The notes: generated by a model from the letters alone, not told the origin. DNA of 64,000 nucleotides from Prorocentrum cordatum (GCA_963575745.1 CAUYUJ010016360.1:659601-723600), one strand, 5' to 3'; counted from the first letter of the stretch, positions 11,440-22,784 are shown. Numbers and translations: made by a program.

Positions 11440-11850
11440 GGAGTTCCCAATGTGGCCACGAAGCGTGTGAGGAGTGTGCCGACATGGGTGGGGGAACGCA
11501 TGCAAGCGCAGCTATCGGGGGCCACGAATCGCGTGAGGGATGCGCCGACATGGGTGAGGTGCCGCAATGTGGTCCCGGCTGCTATGGCCTTTGGTTGAGC
11601 TCCCCATGGGGCCATAAAAAGTGAGGGGTGTGCCGTATCGGGGGCGGGTACGCCATGCGAACGCAGCCACTGGGGCCTTCGGTGGAGCTCTCTATGGGAC
11701 CACGAAGCGTGTGAGGAGTGTGCCAAATCGGGGGCGGGGGCGCCACGCGAGCGCAGCCACTTGGGCCTTCGGTGGAGCGCCGCAGAGGGCCACGGAACAT
11801 GTAAGGAGTGCGGGAGTGTGCCGCATCGGGCGCGAGTGCGAACACAGCCG
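11440..11850. repeat. About 90-bp minisatellite, diverged units
   Basis: Units contain CCACGAAGCGTGTGAGGAG, GCCATGCGA/AACGCAGCC and GGGGCCTTCGGTGGAGCTC. The same family forms much longer arrays at 50368-51160 and 51385-51830. Cys-rich frames across it come from the repeat. Confidence 0.75.
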
Positions 11851-12288
11851 CTGGGGCATCGGAAGGGGTGATGTGCTGGAGGAGCAGAGGACGCAGGGCG
11901 ATGCGCATGCAATAATGGTGGAGGATGGGGTCGTGTTCACGCGGCGGCGCCTGGGATGACGATTAGAAAAAACCAGCCGCGGGCTGGAACACTATTCTTT
12001 GTAATCGTTCTCCTCCAGTCAGAAAGTTCTGCAGAAATAGCAAGAAACTATGTTTTTAATCGTTCCCCTCAATTTTTTAATTACTCGTCATCCCGCAACA
12101 GCGAGGACCCAAAACACCACAGGACCGGCGGGCACGAAAAGCAGAAGCATGATATGCCGGAGGTCTGCCCCCGAGGTCTGCGAGCGTCGCGCTGGGCCCC
12201 TGCGGCGACTCCGGAAATCGGCGCCTGGTCTCCGACGGTATCTGTGCCTGTATACGTTTGGCACCTTTTCAGGAGGGGAGAGAGCGAG

Positions 12289-12449
12289 CATTTTCTTCGG
12301 GTGGAGGGCAAAGGGTGAAGTCTGAAATGCCGTTTCGATTGGTTCTCGAGGCTTGAATCTGCAAGAGGTGAATCACAAGACGGATTTATTTTCGAGGTGC
12401 AAAAGTCCATATGGATTTCACCCTGAGCCCTCCACCCTAAGAAAATTTT
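12289..12449. repeat. Foldback element of about 160 bp
   Basis: The left arm TTTTCTTCGGGTGGAGGGC...GGGTGAA (12290-12319) is nearly the reverse complement of TTCACCCTGAGCCCTCCACC plus CTAAGAAAA (12417-12446). The interior is unique and has no coding capacity. It is MITE-like and sits in intron 3 of the EF-hand gene. Confidence 0.6.
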
Positions 12450-12454
12450 CAGAA

Positions 12455-12612
12455 AGAGCACACACAGACACGATCTCATCGTCGAATCCCCAGAACATAT
12501 GGGAAAGTATGGGAGGTGGCGGGGGGAAGACAACAGCCCAGGAAATACTGGAAAACATACATGGGGGATCTCGCTAATTGTGTGTGTGTGTGTTTGTTGG
12601 TGTGTGTCCCTG
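12455..12612. repeat. Dispersed repeat with ACACACAGACAC/GTGTGTGTGT ends, copy 1
   Basis: Begins near CACACACAGACACGATC, contains ATGGGAAAGTATGGGAGG and ends in a GTGTGTGTGTGT run followed by CCCTGGG. A second copy with the same order is at 22785-22925. The ends are near inverted repeats, which suggests a small non-autonomous element. Confidence 0.55.
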
Positions 12613-12784
12613 GGCCCCTGGAGCCTTGTCGACCGCCCAGGTGGGACCCCACCCCCCCAGGGGGCACCCGGAGCCACCTTCCCCCGCCCTCCGCACGCCC
12701 AGCCCCCTCTCCGGCGCGTCTCCAGCGTGGGGCACAGAGGAGCTCTCTTTCGGGAGGCCGGAGGCCCTCCGAGAAGCCCCGCTC

Positions 12785-12853
12785 CTCCTCCTCCTCTTCC
12801 TCCTCCTCCTCCTCTTCCTCCTCCTCATCTTCCTCCTCCTCATCTTCCTCCTC

Positions 12854-12884
<31 letters not shown>

Positions 12885-12892
12885 TCTTCACC
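12785..12892 (+). repeat. TCC-rich microsatellite
   Basis: Imperfect (TCC)n with CTTCCTCCTCC interruptions, about 400 bp upstream of exon 4 of the EF-hand gene. Poly-Ser, poly-Leu and poly-Pro frames here are artefacts. Confidence 0.93.
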
Positions 12893-13299
12893 GGGGGCGC
12901 CCCCCGAGGGCGCGGAGTTGTTCGCGCCTCGCGCGTCGCGCTTCGGCTCCGATTCCTCCTCGGCCTCCGCTGCTCCCCCTGGGAGGCGGCGCGGGAGCGC
13001 GGAGCCCTTCGCCTGTCGCGCCTCGCGCGCGCGGAGCGCAGAGTTGGGAGCCCTTGCCTCACTTCCCCCCCCCCCGTCGCCGCCGAGCCTCGTCCCCTCC
13101 CCTGGAAGTCTGGGCCCTCCTCTCAGAATCGACCCCCAGAGGACCTCTCTGGGGTGCGCTCTGGCCGGAATTCCGAATTCGAACCCAGCCTGGCGATGCG
13201 AGCGCTCCAGGAGGCCTGGGCAAGGGCAACAACGCGAAGAATTGTTCTCGCGTTCCCTTCTCGCTGCGTTCCACTCCCAATCAAAAAAGTGCCGGCGAG

Positions 13300-13389
13300 G
13301 TACTTCGGCTCGGTGAGCCTGTGGTTCGAGGCACTCGACGCCCATAATCAAGGTTGGGTCGCGCTGGCCGATATGAGGCGCGCCTTCAG
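13300..13389 (+). CDS. EF-hand gene, exon 4
   Basis: A 90-bp exon: one base, 29 codons and two bases. It encodes YFGSVSLWFEAL, then the degenerate loop DAHNQGWVALAD, then MRRAF. Asp1, Gly6 and Val8 fit an EF-hand; positions 3 and 5 (His, Gln) do not, so Ca2+ binding here is doubtful. It follows GGCGAG|G at 13299. The donor is taken as GA at 13390 (TTCAG|GACCC), which joins to 19281 as RRAFRHSWDGDVRLLFDCL. A GC donor after GATATGAG would also keep phase but would drop RRAF. Confidence 0.65.
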
Positions 13390-13443
13390 GACCCACCCGC
13401 ATCATCAATGCCGTCGTCGTCCCCGTCATTCGAAGAAGGAGGA

Positions 13444-13545
13444 GAAGAGAGAAACAACAACAACGACAGCAACAACAACAACAACAGCAACAACAACAAC
13501 AATAGCAGCAATATCATCAACAACAGTAGCACAACCATGACAATC
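13444..13545 (+). repeat. AAC-rich microsatellite
   Basis: Imperfect (AAC)n with AGC and ATC variants at the start of intron 4. A (TA)n patch follows at about 13590-13603. Confidence 0.9.
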
Positions 13546-13941
13546 ATCTTAAGACTGCTCGCTCTTATCTGCTCGCTTGCCATTCAACATATATATATAT
13601 ATATCCCGACCCCCTCGATACCCGCCCTCTTCGTCTTCGATCGTACCCCCTTAGGGGTGTGTCTTCCTTACCTGCAACATTTATTTCGTGAAGCCCCTAA
13701 GGCAGGGGAAGAGAGGACGGATGGAAGTCAGGGACAAGGGGCAGGCGGGTTGCTGAAGCGTGCGTGTACATGCATCGCGAGGAAGTCTCGACCGATAGCG
13801 CGATTCACAAAAAGATCGTGCGGAAATCCACAGCGAGAGCGATATCGAGGGCGCGACGTCTGAATGAATTGCAAGGAAGTCCCATGGCAATGCATTGCGA
13901 GGAAGTATCAGGCGGGAGCCATGGTTGCTATTGATGATCAT

Positions 13942-13943
13942 GC

Positions 13944-14005
<62 letters not shown>

Positions 14006-14006
14006 T
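13942..14006 (+). repeat. (TGA)n microsatellite
   Basis: About 21 uninterrupted GAT/TGA units followed by TTGTTGCTGTTGTTG. Confidence 0.95.
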
Positions 14007-14324
14007 TGTTGCTGTTGTTGTTTTCCCACGACTGAAGAGTACTTATTGTTGATGCCCCCTCTGGTGACCATTCTATTTTTTTCAGTTGAAGTGCTTCCCC
14101 AGGGCTCGCACCTTGTTTTTTTCCAGGGGAAGTCACTCGGCTCAAACTGGGTTCTTGGCTCCCGGACTACAACAACAACAATCATGTTAATCTTGTTCGC
14201 TCTTATCTGCTCGCGCGTACCTCGCCACGTATATCCCAAACCCCCAAACCCCCAATACCTTGCCACGTATTTCCCAAACCCCAAACCCCCAAATACCCGC
14301 CCCCTACAAGAGAAAGAGGAGTGA

Positions 14325-14327
14325 GAA

Positions 14328-14363
<36 letters not shown>

Positions 14364-14402
14364 CAGAAAGAGAGGGATAAAGAGAGAGAGAGAGAGAGGA
14401 AG
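14325..14402 (+). repeat. (GA)n microsatellite
   Basis: Near-continuous GA run with a short GACAGAAAG interruption. A second (GA)n of about 30 bp lies at 14849-14878. Between and after them (14550-15020) the sequence is rich in GGCGGGT and GCGGACCCTAACGGGC. Confidence 0.92.
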
Positions 14403-14844
14403 CGATGAGGAAAGGAGTGGGGGAAGGGAGGGAGGCAAAGGACAAGAGGGAGGGAGCAGAACTGCGGAAGAGAGAGAAGAGAAGGTGGGGGGCTTCAGAG
14501 AGTATCCCGAAAACAAGCGGCAGACCCAGACGGTTGGGTCGGGCAATGGTCCTCAACGGGCGGGTGGGGCGGGCGGGGCCTGCAGACCCGCGGGCGGACC
14601 CTAACGGGCGGGTCGGCGTGCGGGAAGTGAAGGCACCCGGCGAGCTTCCAAGCGAGCCGCCGGGCCTGCCGTCACAGGCAAGTCAGGCGGGCGGCCCTAA
14701 TGGGCGGGTCCGGCGGGTGGATCAAAGCGTGAGTCTTGAACGAATTATGAGGATGTCTCAGGCGAGAGCGTGCGGGTACATCTTCATTACTTGGCACGTG
14801 TAGTTGGCGCGGCGCAGACCCTGAAACAAAGAGGGGAGACAGGA

Positions 14845-14881
<37 letters not shown>

Positions 14882-15479
14882 GAGGGATACTTGGAGGACA
14901 AGGATGAAGCACGAATGGGATTGACAGGAGGCCAGCTAAGAGCAGGAAAACAAGCGAATGAACTAGACGGGCGGGTGGCGGGCGGACCCCGACTGTCGGA
15001 TCGGGCGGGCGTCACAAGTTGTGAGTCGAGTCAGTTTGCGCCATGGCTCGAACACGATAGTGCAACATAAGTTAGCAATGGGTTTCGCATGCGATGCGCC
15101 ATGAGGTGTGCTATGTACCATCCCTTGAGAACGAACGACGACTACAAGAATGAAGGGCCTCTGGAGCCAGGGGGAGCGAGGGGGCCTGGGGCCAGGGCCA
15201 AGGATCTGGGCGGGGGGAGGGCCAGTAGTGAGGCTGGTGGAGTGGGGAAGGCAGTAAGACTGATCAGTGACAAGGTACGTAATTACTCCGATGCCCTGCG
15301 CGGTCTGGCGGAGCCTCCCTGGAGGGCCTCATACCACGAAGCCGAAACATAAAACGTATTGCGAATGCTTGATGCGGTTTGGCGGTGCCTCCCCATAAGG
15401 CCAGATGGAACTGATGGGGCGGCTGGCAAAATAAAGAAGGCACGAAACCCAGTGAACAACACGTTGCTCCCATGCTTGC

Positions 15480-15720
15480 CGTTGTCTGGCAGGGCCTTCC
15501 TGGAAGGCCACGAAGGGCAGCAATGGGGCCACTGAGGGCACGAGCGACTGGGGGGCCACGAAGGGCATGTATATGGGCCACAAAGGGCAGCGAGGGGCCA
15601 CTGAGGGCAGCATCGGGGCCACGAAGGGCAGCGACTTGGCCACAAGAGGAGGGGCCACGAAGGGCAGCATTGAGGCACAAAGGGCGCGAGTGAGCATCGG
15701 GCACGAAGGGCATGACCCTG
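15480..15720 (-). repeat. 21-bp minisatellite, reverse orientation
   Basis: Repeats of GGCCACGAAGGGCAGC and variants. They are the reverse complement of the longer array at 16598-17700, with which they form a loose inverted pair. Confidence 0.8.
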
Positions 15721-15739
15721 ACAGGCGGGCCGAGCGGGC

Positions 15740-16590
15740 GGATCGATCGTGAGTTCTGCGTGATTTGCCAGGAAGTTTCCAGCGAGAGAGCGAGTCCTGA
15801 GTAAACTTGAACGTGTCCCCAGCGAGCGCGCGGTTCCTGAATGGCTGGAGCGCGGCGCCGGAGCAAATTGCGAGGAGGTCTCCGGCGGGAGCGCGATTCT
15901 TCAGTATCAACGGCACCGTAACGGGTATTTACTAACGGGTACTTTGAATGTTTGCCGAAAGTTGCCATTTTAGGGCCTTTTTCTTGCATTGCAGCTTTGC
16001 CCACATCGGGAAGGGTTGGGTTCGCTGGGTCAGTGGCCAAAGTACCCGTTAGTGGAGTCCCCTTTCGAGGGGCGCTGGGAAGCGAGGAAGTCTCAAGCGG
16101 GAGCGGGGGGCCGGAGTGAGTCTCGAGGAAATATCAAGCGGTAGCCGTTGTTGTTGTAAACCGGGGGCCAGGGGCACAGTTTGAGGAAGAAGCTTTGCCC
16201 TGGTAGTAAACAGGGGGCGAGCGCCGGGAGGGGCACTTCAATTGAACAAATACGATGTGCACCGGAGGAGGGGGATCAACAATATTTGTTTTCCAGTAAT
16301 GAGAATTCAACGGCTCCCGCCTGAGATTTCTTCAAAATTTAGCCAGGACCCCCGCTCCCGCCTGAGACTTCCTCGAAGTGTATTCTGGAATCGCGCTCTC
16401 GCCTGGGAGGACCTTACACTTTATTCAGGAATCGCTTGAGTCGCACTCCCGCTGGAGACTTGCTTGCAATTTGCTAAAGCGTCGTGCTCTTGCGTTGGAG
16501 TTCCACGCGGTTTATTCAAGCGCCGCGCCCTTGACGCTAAGGCACCCAGGAGTCGCGCTCACGCTTAGGATTCCCTTACAGCTCACTTAG
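15740..16590. repeat. Short-unit satellite in two opposing blocks
   Basis: From 15740 to about 16230 the units contain GAGGAAGTCTCNAGCGGGAGCG and GCGATTCCTGA-like words. From about 16310 to 16590 the same words appear as reverse complements (CTCCCGCCTGAGACTTCCTC, AATCGCGCTC). A few related units are at 13770-13915. The array is therefore inverted about a centre near 16270. Confidence 0.6.
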
Positions 16591-16597
16591 GAATCGG

Positions 16598-17700
16598 GAT
16601 CTCGCTGCCCTTCGTGGCCCAGCCCTTCGTGGCCCTCTCGCTGCCCTTCGCGGCCCCGTTGCAGGCCTGCGTGACCCCCTCGCTGCCCTTCGTGGCCCCG
16701 TTGCAGCCCTTCGTGGCCCGGTCGCTGCCCTTCGTGGCCCCGTTGCAGCCCTTCGTGGCCCCTTCGCTGCCTTTCGCGGCCCCGTTGCAGCCCTTCGTGG
16801 CCCCCTCGCTGCCCTTCGTGGCCCCGTTGCAGCCCTTCGTGGCCCCCTCGCTGCCTTTCGCGGCCCCGTTGCAGCCCTTCGTGGCCCCCTCGCTGCCCTT
16901 CGTGGCCTCGTTGCAGCCTTTCGTGGCCCCGTCGTGGCCCCATACATACGCATGCCCCTGGTGGCCCCGCGCTGTCGCCCTTCGTGGCCCCCTTGCTGCC
17001 TTTCGCGGCCCCGTTGCAGCCCTTCGTGGCCCCGTCGTTGCCCTTCATGGCCCCGTTGCAGCCCTTCGTGGCACCCTCTCTGCCCTTCGCGGCCCCGTTG
17101 CAGCCATGCGTGGCTCCCTCGCTGCCCTTCGTGGCCCAAATGCAGCCCGTCATCACACCCTCGCTGCCCTTCGTGGCCCCGTTGCAGCCCTTCGTGGCCC
17201 CCTCGCTGCCCTTCGCGGCCCCGTTGCAGCCCTTCGTGGCCCCCCCACTGCCCTTCGTGGACCCGTCGCTGCCCTTCGTGGCCCCCTCGCTGCCCTTCGT
17301 GGCCCCGTTGCAGCCCTTCGTGGCCCTCTCGCTGCCCTTTCTGGCCCCATATATGTATGCCCTTCGTTGCCCCCGCTCTCGTTCGCGCCCGTCGTGGCTC
17401 CATCTGCATGCGCTTCGTGGCCCTGCCGTCGCCCTTTGTGGCCCCGTCGCTGCCCTTCATGGTCCCGTCGCTGCCCTCAGTGGCCCGTCCCCTCGCTGCC
17501 CTACGTGGCCCCGTTGCTACTCTCAGTGACCCCGTCGTTGCCTTTCTGTAGCCCCGCATTCTCTGCCCTTCGTGGCACCCGCTCGTACGCGCCCGTCGTG
17601 GCCCCATACATACGCATGCCCCTGGTGGCCCCGCGCTGTCGCCCTTCGTGGCCCCCTTGCTGCCCTTCGTGGCCCCATCACTTCCCTTCGTGGCCCCGCT
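16598..17700 (+). repeat. 21/42-bp minisatellite, GCCCTTCGTGGCCCC type
   Basis: About 1.1 kb of tandem units, mostly TTGCAGCCCTTCGTGGCCCC alternating with CTCGCTGCCCTTCGTGGCCC. The unit length is a multiple of three, so long repetitive frames stay open on both strands. I treat those frames as non-genic because several are equally open and none begins or ends in unique coding sequence. A (GTC)n run follows at 17732-17757. Confidence 0.85.
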
Positions 17701-18059
17701 GTCGCTCTCGCTCTCGCTCGCGCTTTGGCTCGTCGTCGTCGTCGTCGTCGTCGTCGTGGAAGGTCCCCTGTCCGTCCCACTTGGGGTCGGGCTGCCGCCG
17801 GTCAGCGCTGCATCGAAGACGAAGATGGCGGGTATCGAGGTTTTGGGGAATACACGTTGAATGACACTCGGGCCGAGCAGAGCGAACAGTCTTTAACGCA
17901 CTGTTGTTGTAGTTCGGTGCCCAACAACCCTGCTTGGTGGCCCTTCGCTTCCCCTTGTTTAAAAAGACAGGGTTCGACCCCCAGGAAAAACAATTTAGCT
18001 GACAAATGTAATGGTTACCGGGGGGTTCACGATTGCATTGTTCTTTCGTAGTGGGAACT

Positions 18060-18272
18060 CACAACAACAACCACGACGACGACGTCGACGACGTCGACGA
18101 CGACGGCAACAGCAACAACAACACCACCACCAACAACATCAACAGCAACAACAACCACAACCACAATCACAACAACGACAACCATACTTACAACAACACT
18201 AGCAGCAGCAGAAGCAGCAGCAACATCAGCAACAACAGCAGCAACAACAGCACTGGCAACAACAACAGCAAC
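18060..18272 (+). repeat. AAC/CAG-rich microsatellite block
   Basis: Imperfect (AAC)n with a GACGTCGACGACGTCGACGA stretch at the left end and CAGCAG units at the right. It ends at the F1 foldback copy starting at 18274. Confidence 0.9.
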
Positions 18273-18273
18273 A

Positions 18274-18395
18274 GCATAATAATGAACTTTCGGAGTTCCG
18301 CCTGGATTTCTTGGATCGGCACAGGACCCCTCCCTGGCGCGCGCCAGGGGGATGCCTGCGCCGATCCAGGAATTTCGCTCCGGCCTCTGAAAGGT
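18274..18395. repeat. Foldback repeat family F1, copy C
   Basis: Left arm GCATAATAATGAACTTTCGG then TTCTTGGATCGGCAC; loop CTGGCGCGCGCCAG; right arm GCCGATCCAGGAATTTCGC then CCTCTGAAAGG. It is shorter than the copies at 1194 and 2430 because the outermost arm parts are missing. Confidence 0.7.
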
Positions 18396-18424
18396 GATGC
18401 TCCTTACGGTCAGATGCGCTGGCT

Positions 18425-18610
18425 CCTGTCATCGTGTCGCGCCGACTGTTCTGGCCCACCACGCTTGAGCGCGACACGTTAACAGCGCCCCGGTCCCCGA
18501 GCATGAGCGTGCCAAACCTTTCCCAGCACCCCGCAGCGCGGAGCTTAGCGACTCGCTATCAGCTCGCACGGCATGCCGCATCACCGGGAAAGCAAACGCT
18601 CTTGATCGTA
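18425..18610. repeat. Dispersed repeat family F8, copy 3 (no MITE)
   Basis: Contains GTTCTGGCCCACCACGCTTG, then GACACGTTAACAGC, then CCTTTCCCAGCACCCCGC. It corresponds to 10045-10430 without the 179-bp insertion, and so serves as a related empty site. Confidence 0.55.
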
Positions 18611-18889
18611 TGGTTTCATTGATTCTTGCCTTGCCCTCCGCTGCACTCCCCATCTGTCCCCCTCCCTTCTCCTCCTCCTGCTCCCGCGTCCCCCTCTTCC
18701 TCCTCCCACACGATCCGTTCCTCACTTTCGCCTCCCCCTTCTCTCACCTCTCTCCTCCCTTCTCCAGCTCCTCCTCTCTTCCCCGCTCGTCCTGCTATCC
18801 CCACGTCGTCCTCCACCCTGTTTCTTCCCCCAGTCATCCCCACCTGCCCCCCCGTCCTCCGCTTTCTTCGATTTGAAGGGGGCAAGTAG

Positions 18890-19110
18890 GAAAGGAGGAG
18901 GACGAGGAGGAGGAGGAGAAGCAGGAGGAGGAGGAGGAGGAGGCGGAGGTGGAGAAGGAGGCGTAGTATGAGGCGGAGGAGGAGGCGGAGGAGGAGGCGG
19001 AGAATGGGGAGGGGGAGGTCGGAGGTTGAGGGGTCAGGAGGGGGACGAGAAGGAGGCGAAGGGATTGAGATGCGGAGGTTGAGGAGGAGGAGGATTAGGC
19101 GGAGGAGAGG
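18890..19110 (+). repeat. GGA-rich microsatellite
   Basis: About 220 bp of GGA with GCGGAGG, GAGGAGGCGG and AGG variants, about 170 bp upstream of exon 5 of the EF-hand gene. On the other side (18655-18870) the sequence is strongly pyrimidine-rich. Confidence 0.9.
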
Positions 19111-19280
19111 AGGACATCGTCGATGACGACCACACCTCCGACCTCCTTTCCCTCACCCTACCCACCCTCCCCTAACGTCGACGGCGGCAACGACCGACAG
19201 CAACGGCGGCGGCAACGACCGCGGCGGCGACGACGACGCTGGGACCACTTCGACGACGCGGGCGACCCCGTTGCCAGGAG

Positions 19281-19371
19281 GCACAGCTGGGACGGCGACG
19301 TCCGCCTCCTCTTCGACTGCCTGGCCACCAGTACCGTCGATCCGGGCAACGGTGCGCTGCAGATCTCCCAG
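19281..19371 (+). CDS. EF-hand gene, exon 5
   Basis: A 91-bp segment beginning after CCAGGAG|G: one base, then 30 codons. It encodes HSWDGDVRLLFDCL and then ATSTVDPGNGALQISQ. The phase agrees with exon 4 and with the start of exon 6 at 22280, giving GALQISQ-EDVEFLDSW. The 3' boundary is the weak point: the bases after CAG at 19371 are TC rather than GT, GC or GA, and no in-phase standard donor lies nearby. The donor is either unusual, mutated or placed differently. The segment probably contributes a degenerate EF-hand half. Confidence 0.55.
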
Positions 19372-19379
19372 TCAGGCCT

Positions 19380-20110
19380 CCGTCGTCGTCGTCGCTGTCA
19401 CTGTCGTCTTCGTCGTCGTCCCCGTCGATCGATCGAGGACCGATCGAGTTTCGGAGGTCCAGGTTTTGGACGCTTTTGGTCTTTTCTGGGCCTGTGGGGA
19501 CCCGTTGCCAGCACCGAAGGTGGCCTTTTGGCTGGCCCTCGGGGGCTCTTCAGGCGGCGGCGGGCTGCGGCGCCGCCGCCGCGGCCCATTGCGGTTTTTG
19601 CTGCTGCTCTACTCCTCTTCCCCGGAGACAGGCTACCGCCCACAGCCCCCAGGGGGGACATGGAAGTACGCGTCAGAGAGGGAGAGAGTAGGAGCAGAGT
19701 TGCATAAACATCAGGGTTCGTTACCATGTAAGCTCAGGCTATTTCCATACATGGTGCGCTGAGCACGCTCAGCCGCCAATAGGGGTCGAAGGCTAGTCCC
19801 TGATGGCGTATTGCTGAACAGATCTCTTGTCACAGTTTTGCATGTGTGGCGCCATCAGCTGAAACTTGAAAACGTTTCTTATCTCCGTTGTCGGCTAACG
19901 TGGAGGCTATCTTCACAAGAAGCTGACTGTACAAGGGCCGATGCTATTATTACGAACGATTGCAGAATTCACTGCCAAACATAGCAACTATGACGTGGTG
20001 GGACCAAACATATAACCCAGCGAAATACGGGGACTCTTGATGGCACTCTTGATGACTGTGCCCCATTGCAATACGGCTTCCGACATACATGTGCTATGTG
20101 CTGCCCGCGC
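19380..20110. other. Intron 5, left part; no feature recognised
   Basis: GC-rich to 19700, then about 400 bp of more AT-balanced sequence. I see no domain, RNA or repeat that I can support. Confidence 0.35.
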
Positions 20111-20119
20111 ATGGCGGAG

Positions 20120-20800
20120 CGCGGTGGTGACGATGATGACAATGATGACGATCATGATGATGAGGATTGTGATGATGACATGATGACGATTATGATGATG
20201 CAGATGACGATACAGATGATGAGGATGTTGATGATATTGGCAATGATGAGGATGATGGCGATGATGATGATGGTGATGATGATGATGATGATGACGATGA
20301 TGAGTTTGATGTTGATGAGGTTTATGATGGGAATGATCATGATGGTGATGCTGCTGATGATGATGATACGGATTAGAACGAGAATGCAGATGACGATGAC
20401 GATGAGGAAGGTGATGATGTTGATGATGATGACGTCGATGCTGATGATGATGATATTCATGCTAATGATGTTTATGATTTCGATAATCGTCGTCATCAGC
20501 TTCATCATGGCGATTGTAATGACGGTGCTGGTCGTGATTATGATGAGGACGGTGGTGGTGATGATGATGATGATGATGACGACGAGGATGGTTATGATGT
20601 GGTGATGATGATGACGATGACGATGACGATCGTAATGATGATAATGGTCTTGATGATGACGATGTTGCTGATGCTGATTCAAATTATGAGGAGGTTGCTT
20701 CTGAGAATGAGGATGTGGCTGAGGACGGGGATGTGGATCATGATGAGGAGGAGGAGGCAGAGGAGGTGAAGGATGATGATGAGAAGGAGGAGCATGGTTT
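20120..20800 (+). repeat. Imperfect GAT-rich tract, about 680 bp
   Basis: Long degenerate (GAT)n with frequent GACGAT, GTTGAT and GAGGAT variants. Acidic or Met/Ile-rich frames across it come from the repeat. At 20840-21060 it passes into a (GCC/GTC)-rich tract in which GTAGGCGTCCTTTGCTGGC (near 20900) recurs as GTAGGCGCCCTTTGCTGGC near 21026. Confidence 0.85.
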
Positions 20801-21570
20801 GCCGCGCGGCGTGTGGTGGGGGGGGCGGAGGTCGACCCCCGCTGGGTGCGCCGCCGCCGCCGCTGACGTTGTCGCTGTCGGCGGCGTCGTCGTCGCCGTA
20901 GGCGTCCTTTGCTGGCTGCCCTCCCTTGTGCCAGCGCCGGCGCCAGGTGCGCCACCGCGCTGCCGCCGCCGCCGAGGTTGTTGTCGCCGTCGGGAGCGGC
21001 TGCGTCGTCGTCTTCGTCGTCGTCGTAGGCGCCCTTTGCTGGCGGCGAGTATAGGGGGAGTCCCCTTGGTGTTCCCCGGCGCGCTGGATGATCAGGTGGG
21101 AGACCCCCCAGTTCTGATGTGCCGCGGGATGCTCCCCAGAGCAAGCGTCCGCGAAACGCGTTCTCTCAAACAAAGCGCGCGCACAAATCGACCACAGATG
21201 CATTTGATACGTATGTTGCCTGGATGTTTTTTCAACGTTTGCTGGACATCGTTGGGCTTGATATGTCGAATGTCCGACGGCGCAAAGGCTTGAAGTGGGT
21301 TGACAAATTTTGCTGTCGACCGCCCATCGCCCAGGCAACGGCACGAGGAACAAGTCTAAGAAGGAGACCATGGTTCGGAGCAGTTCTGTGAGGAAGGTGA
21401 TCGTGCTGGACACTCAGATCCAATGCCATCAAACAAAGCACGCATACAAGATTAGGACAATTTGCAACCTGGAGCTCTATTATCCTATGTTTCGGCACCG
21501 TTTCCCTGGGCGAGTCGATCCACGAGGGTCTCTGGGGCCCAGGGCGAGGCAAGGATCCTCCGCGAGCGGG

Positions 21571-21742
21571 AAGCACACATGCATCCACGGCCTCACGGGC
21601 CAGGCCGCTCGGCAGCGACCCCACGGCCATGGGGCGTTTTCCGCGGATGCCCCGCGCGGAACGCAGCCGTGCGGCCGCGTATCCACGGGCTCGCGCCCCG
21701 GAGTGCACCCCGCGAGGGCACGGGTGCGTTTGAACGCGCCAG
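21571..21742. repeat. Foldback repeat family F2, copy 2
   Basis: Left arm CACACATGCATCCACGGCCT; right arm GGGCACGGGTGCGTTTGAAC. The interior, GGCGTTTTCCGCGGATGCCC then GCGTATCCACGG, matches the 826-1003 copy in order. Confidence 0.55.
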
Positions 21743-21889
21743 GGGTGTTCACTGGATGTTTCCCCTGCCGGCTCTCGATCGTGGCGTTCGCAGTCGGTAG
21801 CCGTTTGACTCAGAAGGAGCTGAGCAGGCCGTCCGTAAGGCAGGTGTCTAGCGCGCAACTGCTAGGCTTCTGAGGCTGAAAAAGTCATC

Positions 21890-22265
21890 AGGTTGATCCT
21901 GTCGTGGCTTGTCAGGGCCAATATCAATCCGATCGGTGCGATTCGCCATCGGTGTTGATTTCGGCCGGCCCGATCCGATGTGCTCCCGATGCACCAGCAA
22001 TCCCGAGCGGCCCGATGCTCGCATGGTGCTGCTGTGCATCCTGGAATAGCCGACTTTGATTCCGACTCGGTGCCGGTGCGGCCCGATCCGATGCTCATTC
22101 CGATCCGGACGGACTTCCGATATCTTCGCCTGACCTCTCCCGAGTTGCGTTTTGGGCAGGATCCCGATACTGATCCAGCCGGGGCGACGAGAGCTCTCCA
22201 GGACGAGCATCGAGGTCGGTACCTTTTCCCGATCCGATGCCGACCGATCCTGGTCTGTCTCAACG
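21890..22265. repeat. CCGATCCGA-rich dispersed repeat F9, copy 2
   Basis: Shares ordered blocks with 29575-29910: GGCCGATCCGAT-like words, a GACGAGAGCTCTCCAGGACG block (GACGAGAGATTTCCACGACG there) and a GGTACC block. It ends about 15 bases before the acceptor of exon 6 of the EF-hand gene. Related CCGATCCGATC words continue at 22560-22720. Confidence 0.55.
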
Positions 22266-22279
22266 CCCCGATCTTGGAG

Positions 22280-22501
22280 GAGGACGTGGAGTTCCTGGAC
22301 TCCTGGACGCTCCAGCTGCCCGAGGAGTCCCTGCTCCAGTGCGGCAGGGAGGAGAGCTGCGGCGGCAGCAGCGCTGGCAGCCTGAAGCGGCGCAGCCTCC
22401 TCGTGGGCCAGCCGCGACCGTCCACCGCGCCGGTGCCGCTGGCGCCCGAGGTGCCCGCGCGGCAGCTTGCCGCGCGCCCCGAGACGACGCCGCTGCCCAA
22501 G
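22280..22501 (+). CDS. EF-hand gene, exon 6
   Basis: Starts after CTTGGAG|G and reads EDVEFLDSWTLQLPEESL, followed by a Ser-rich then Pro/Ala/Arg-rich stretch. The FLDSW motif echoes WLDGW in exon 1, so the protein seems to be built from repeated EF-hand plus FLD/WLD-W modules. A GC donor after CCCAAG at 22501 gives the 3' boundary used here, but the frame stays open to 22801, so the end is uncertain. I found no convincing next exon. A Glu/Arg-rich frame near 22926-23040 is a weak candidate. Confidence 0.5.
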
Positions 22502-22784
22502 GCAGGGCCGCCTGCGACCCGATTCGGCGCGAAGCGGCTTGCCAGCCGGGGCCGCAGTTCCGATCCGATCCGATCCAGACCGGTTCGCCGGCATCGGCCT
22601 GGGGCCAGCGGGAGCCGGGCGCGTCGATCCAGCTTCGAGCAGAATCTATCGGACGATTCGTGGGCGGTCCGATCCGTTTGCGACCCGATCCGATCTCGCG
22701 GTCCGATCCTGTCCGGGCCTGCAAGGCCAGGATGGGGGAACGCATGGCGCTCCCCTCCCTGCCAGAGTTCAGGAGGGGAAAAAA

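Noticed and set aside
16587-17864. Long repetitive frames on both strands (up to about 416 codons)
   Set aside because: The 21-bp unit keeps several frames open at once; none begins or ends in unique coding sequence.
17965-17985. GGGTTCGACCCCC as a tRNA B box
   Set aside because: No A box or cloverleaf upstream.
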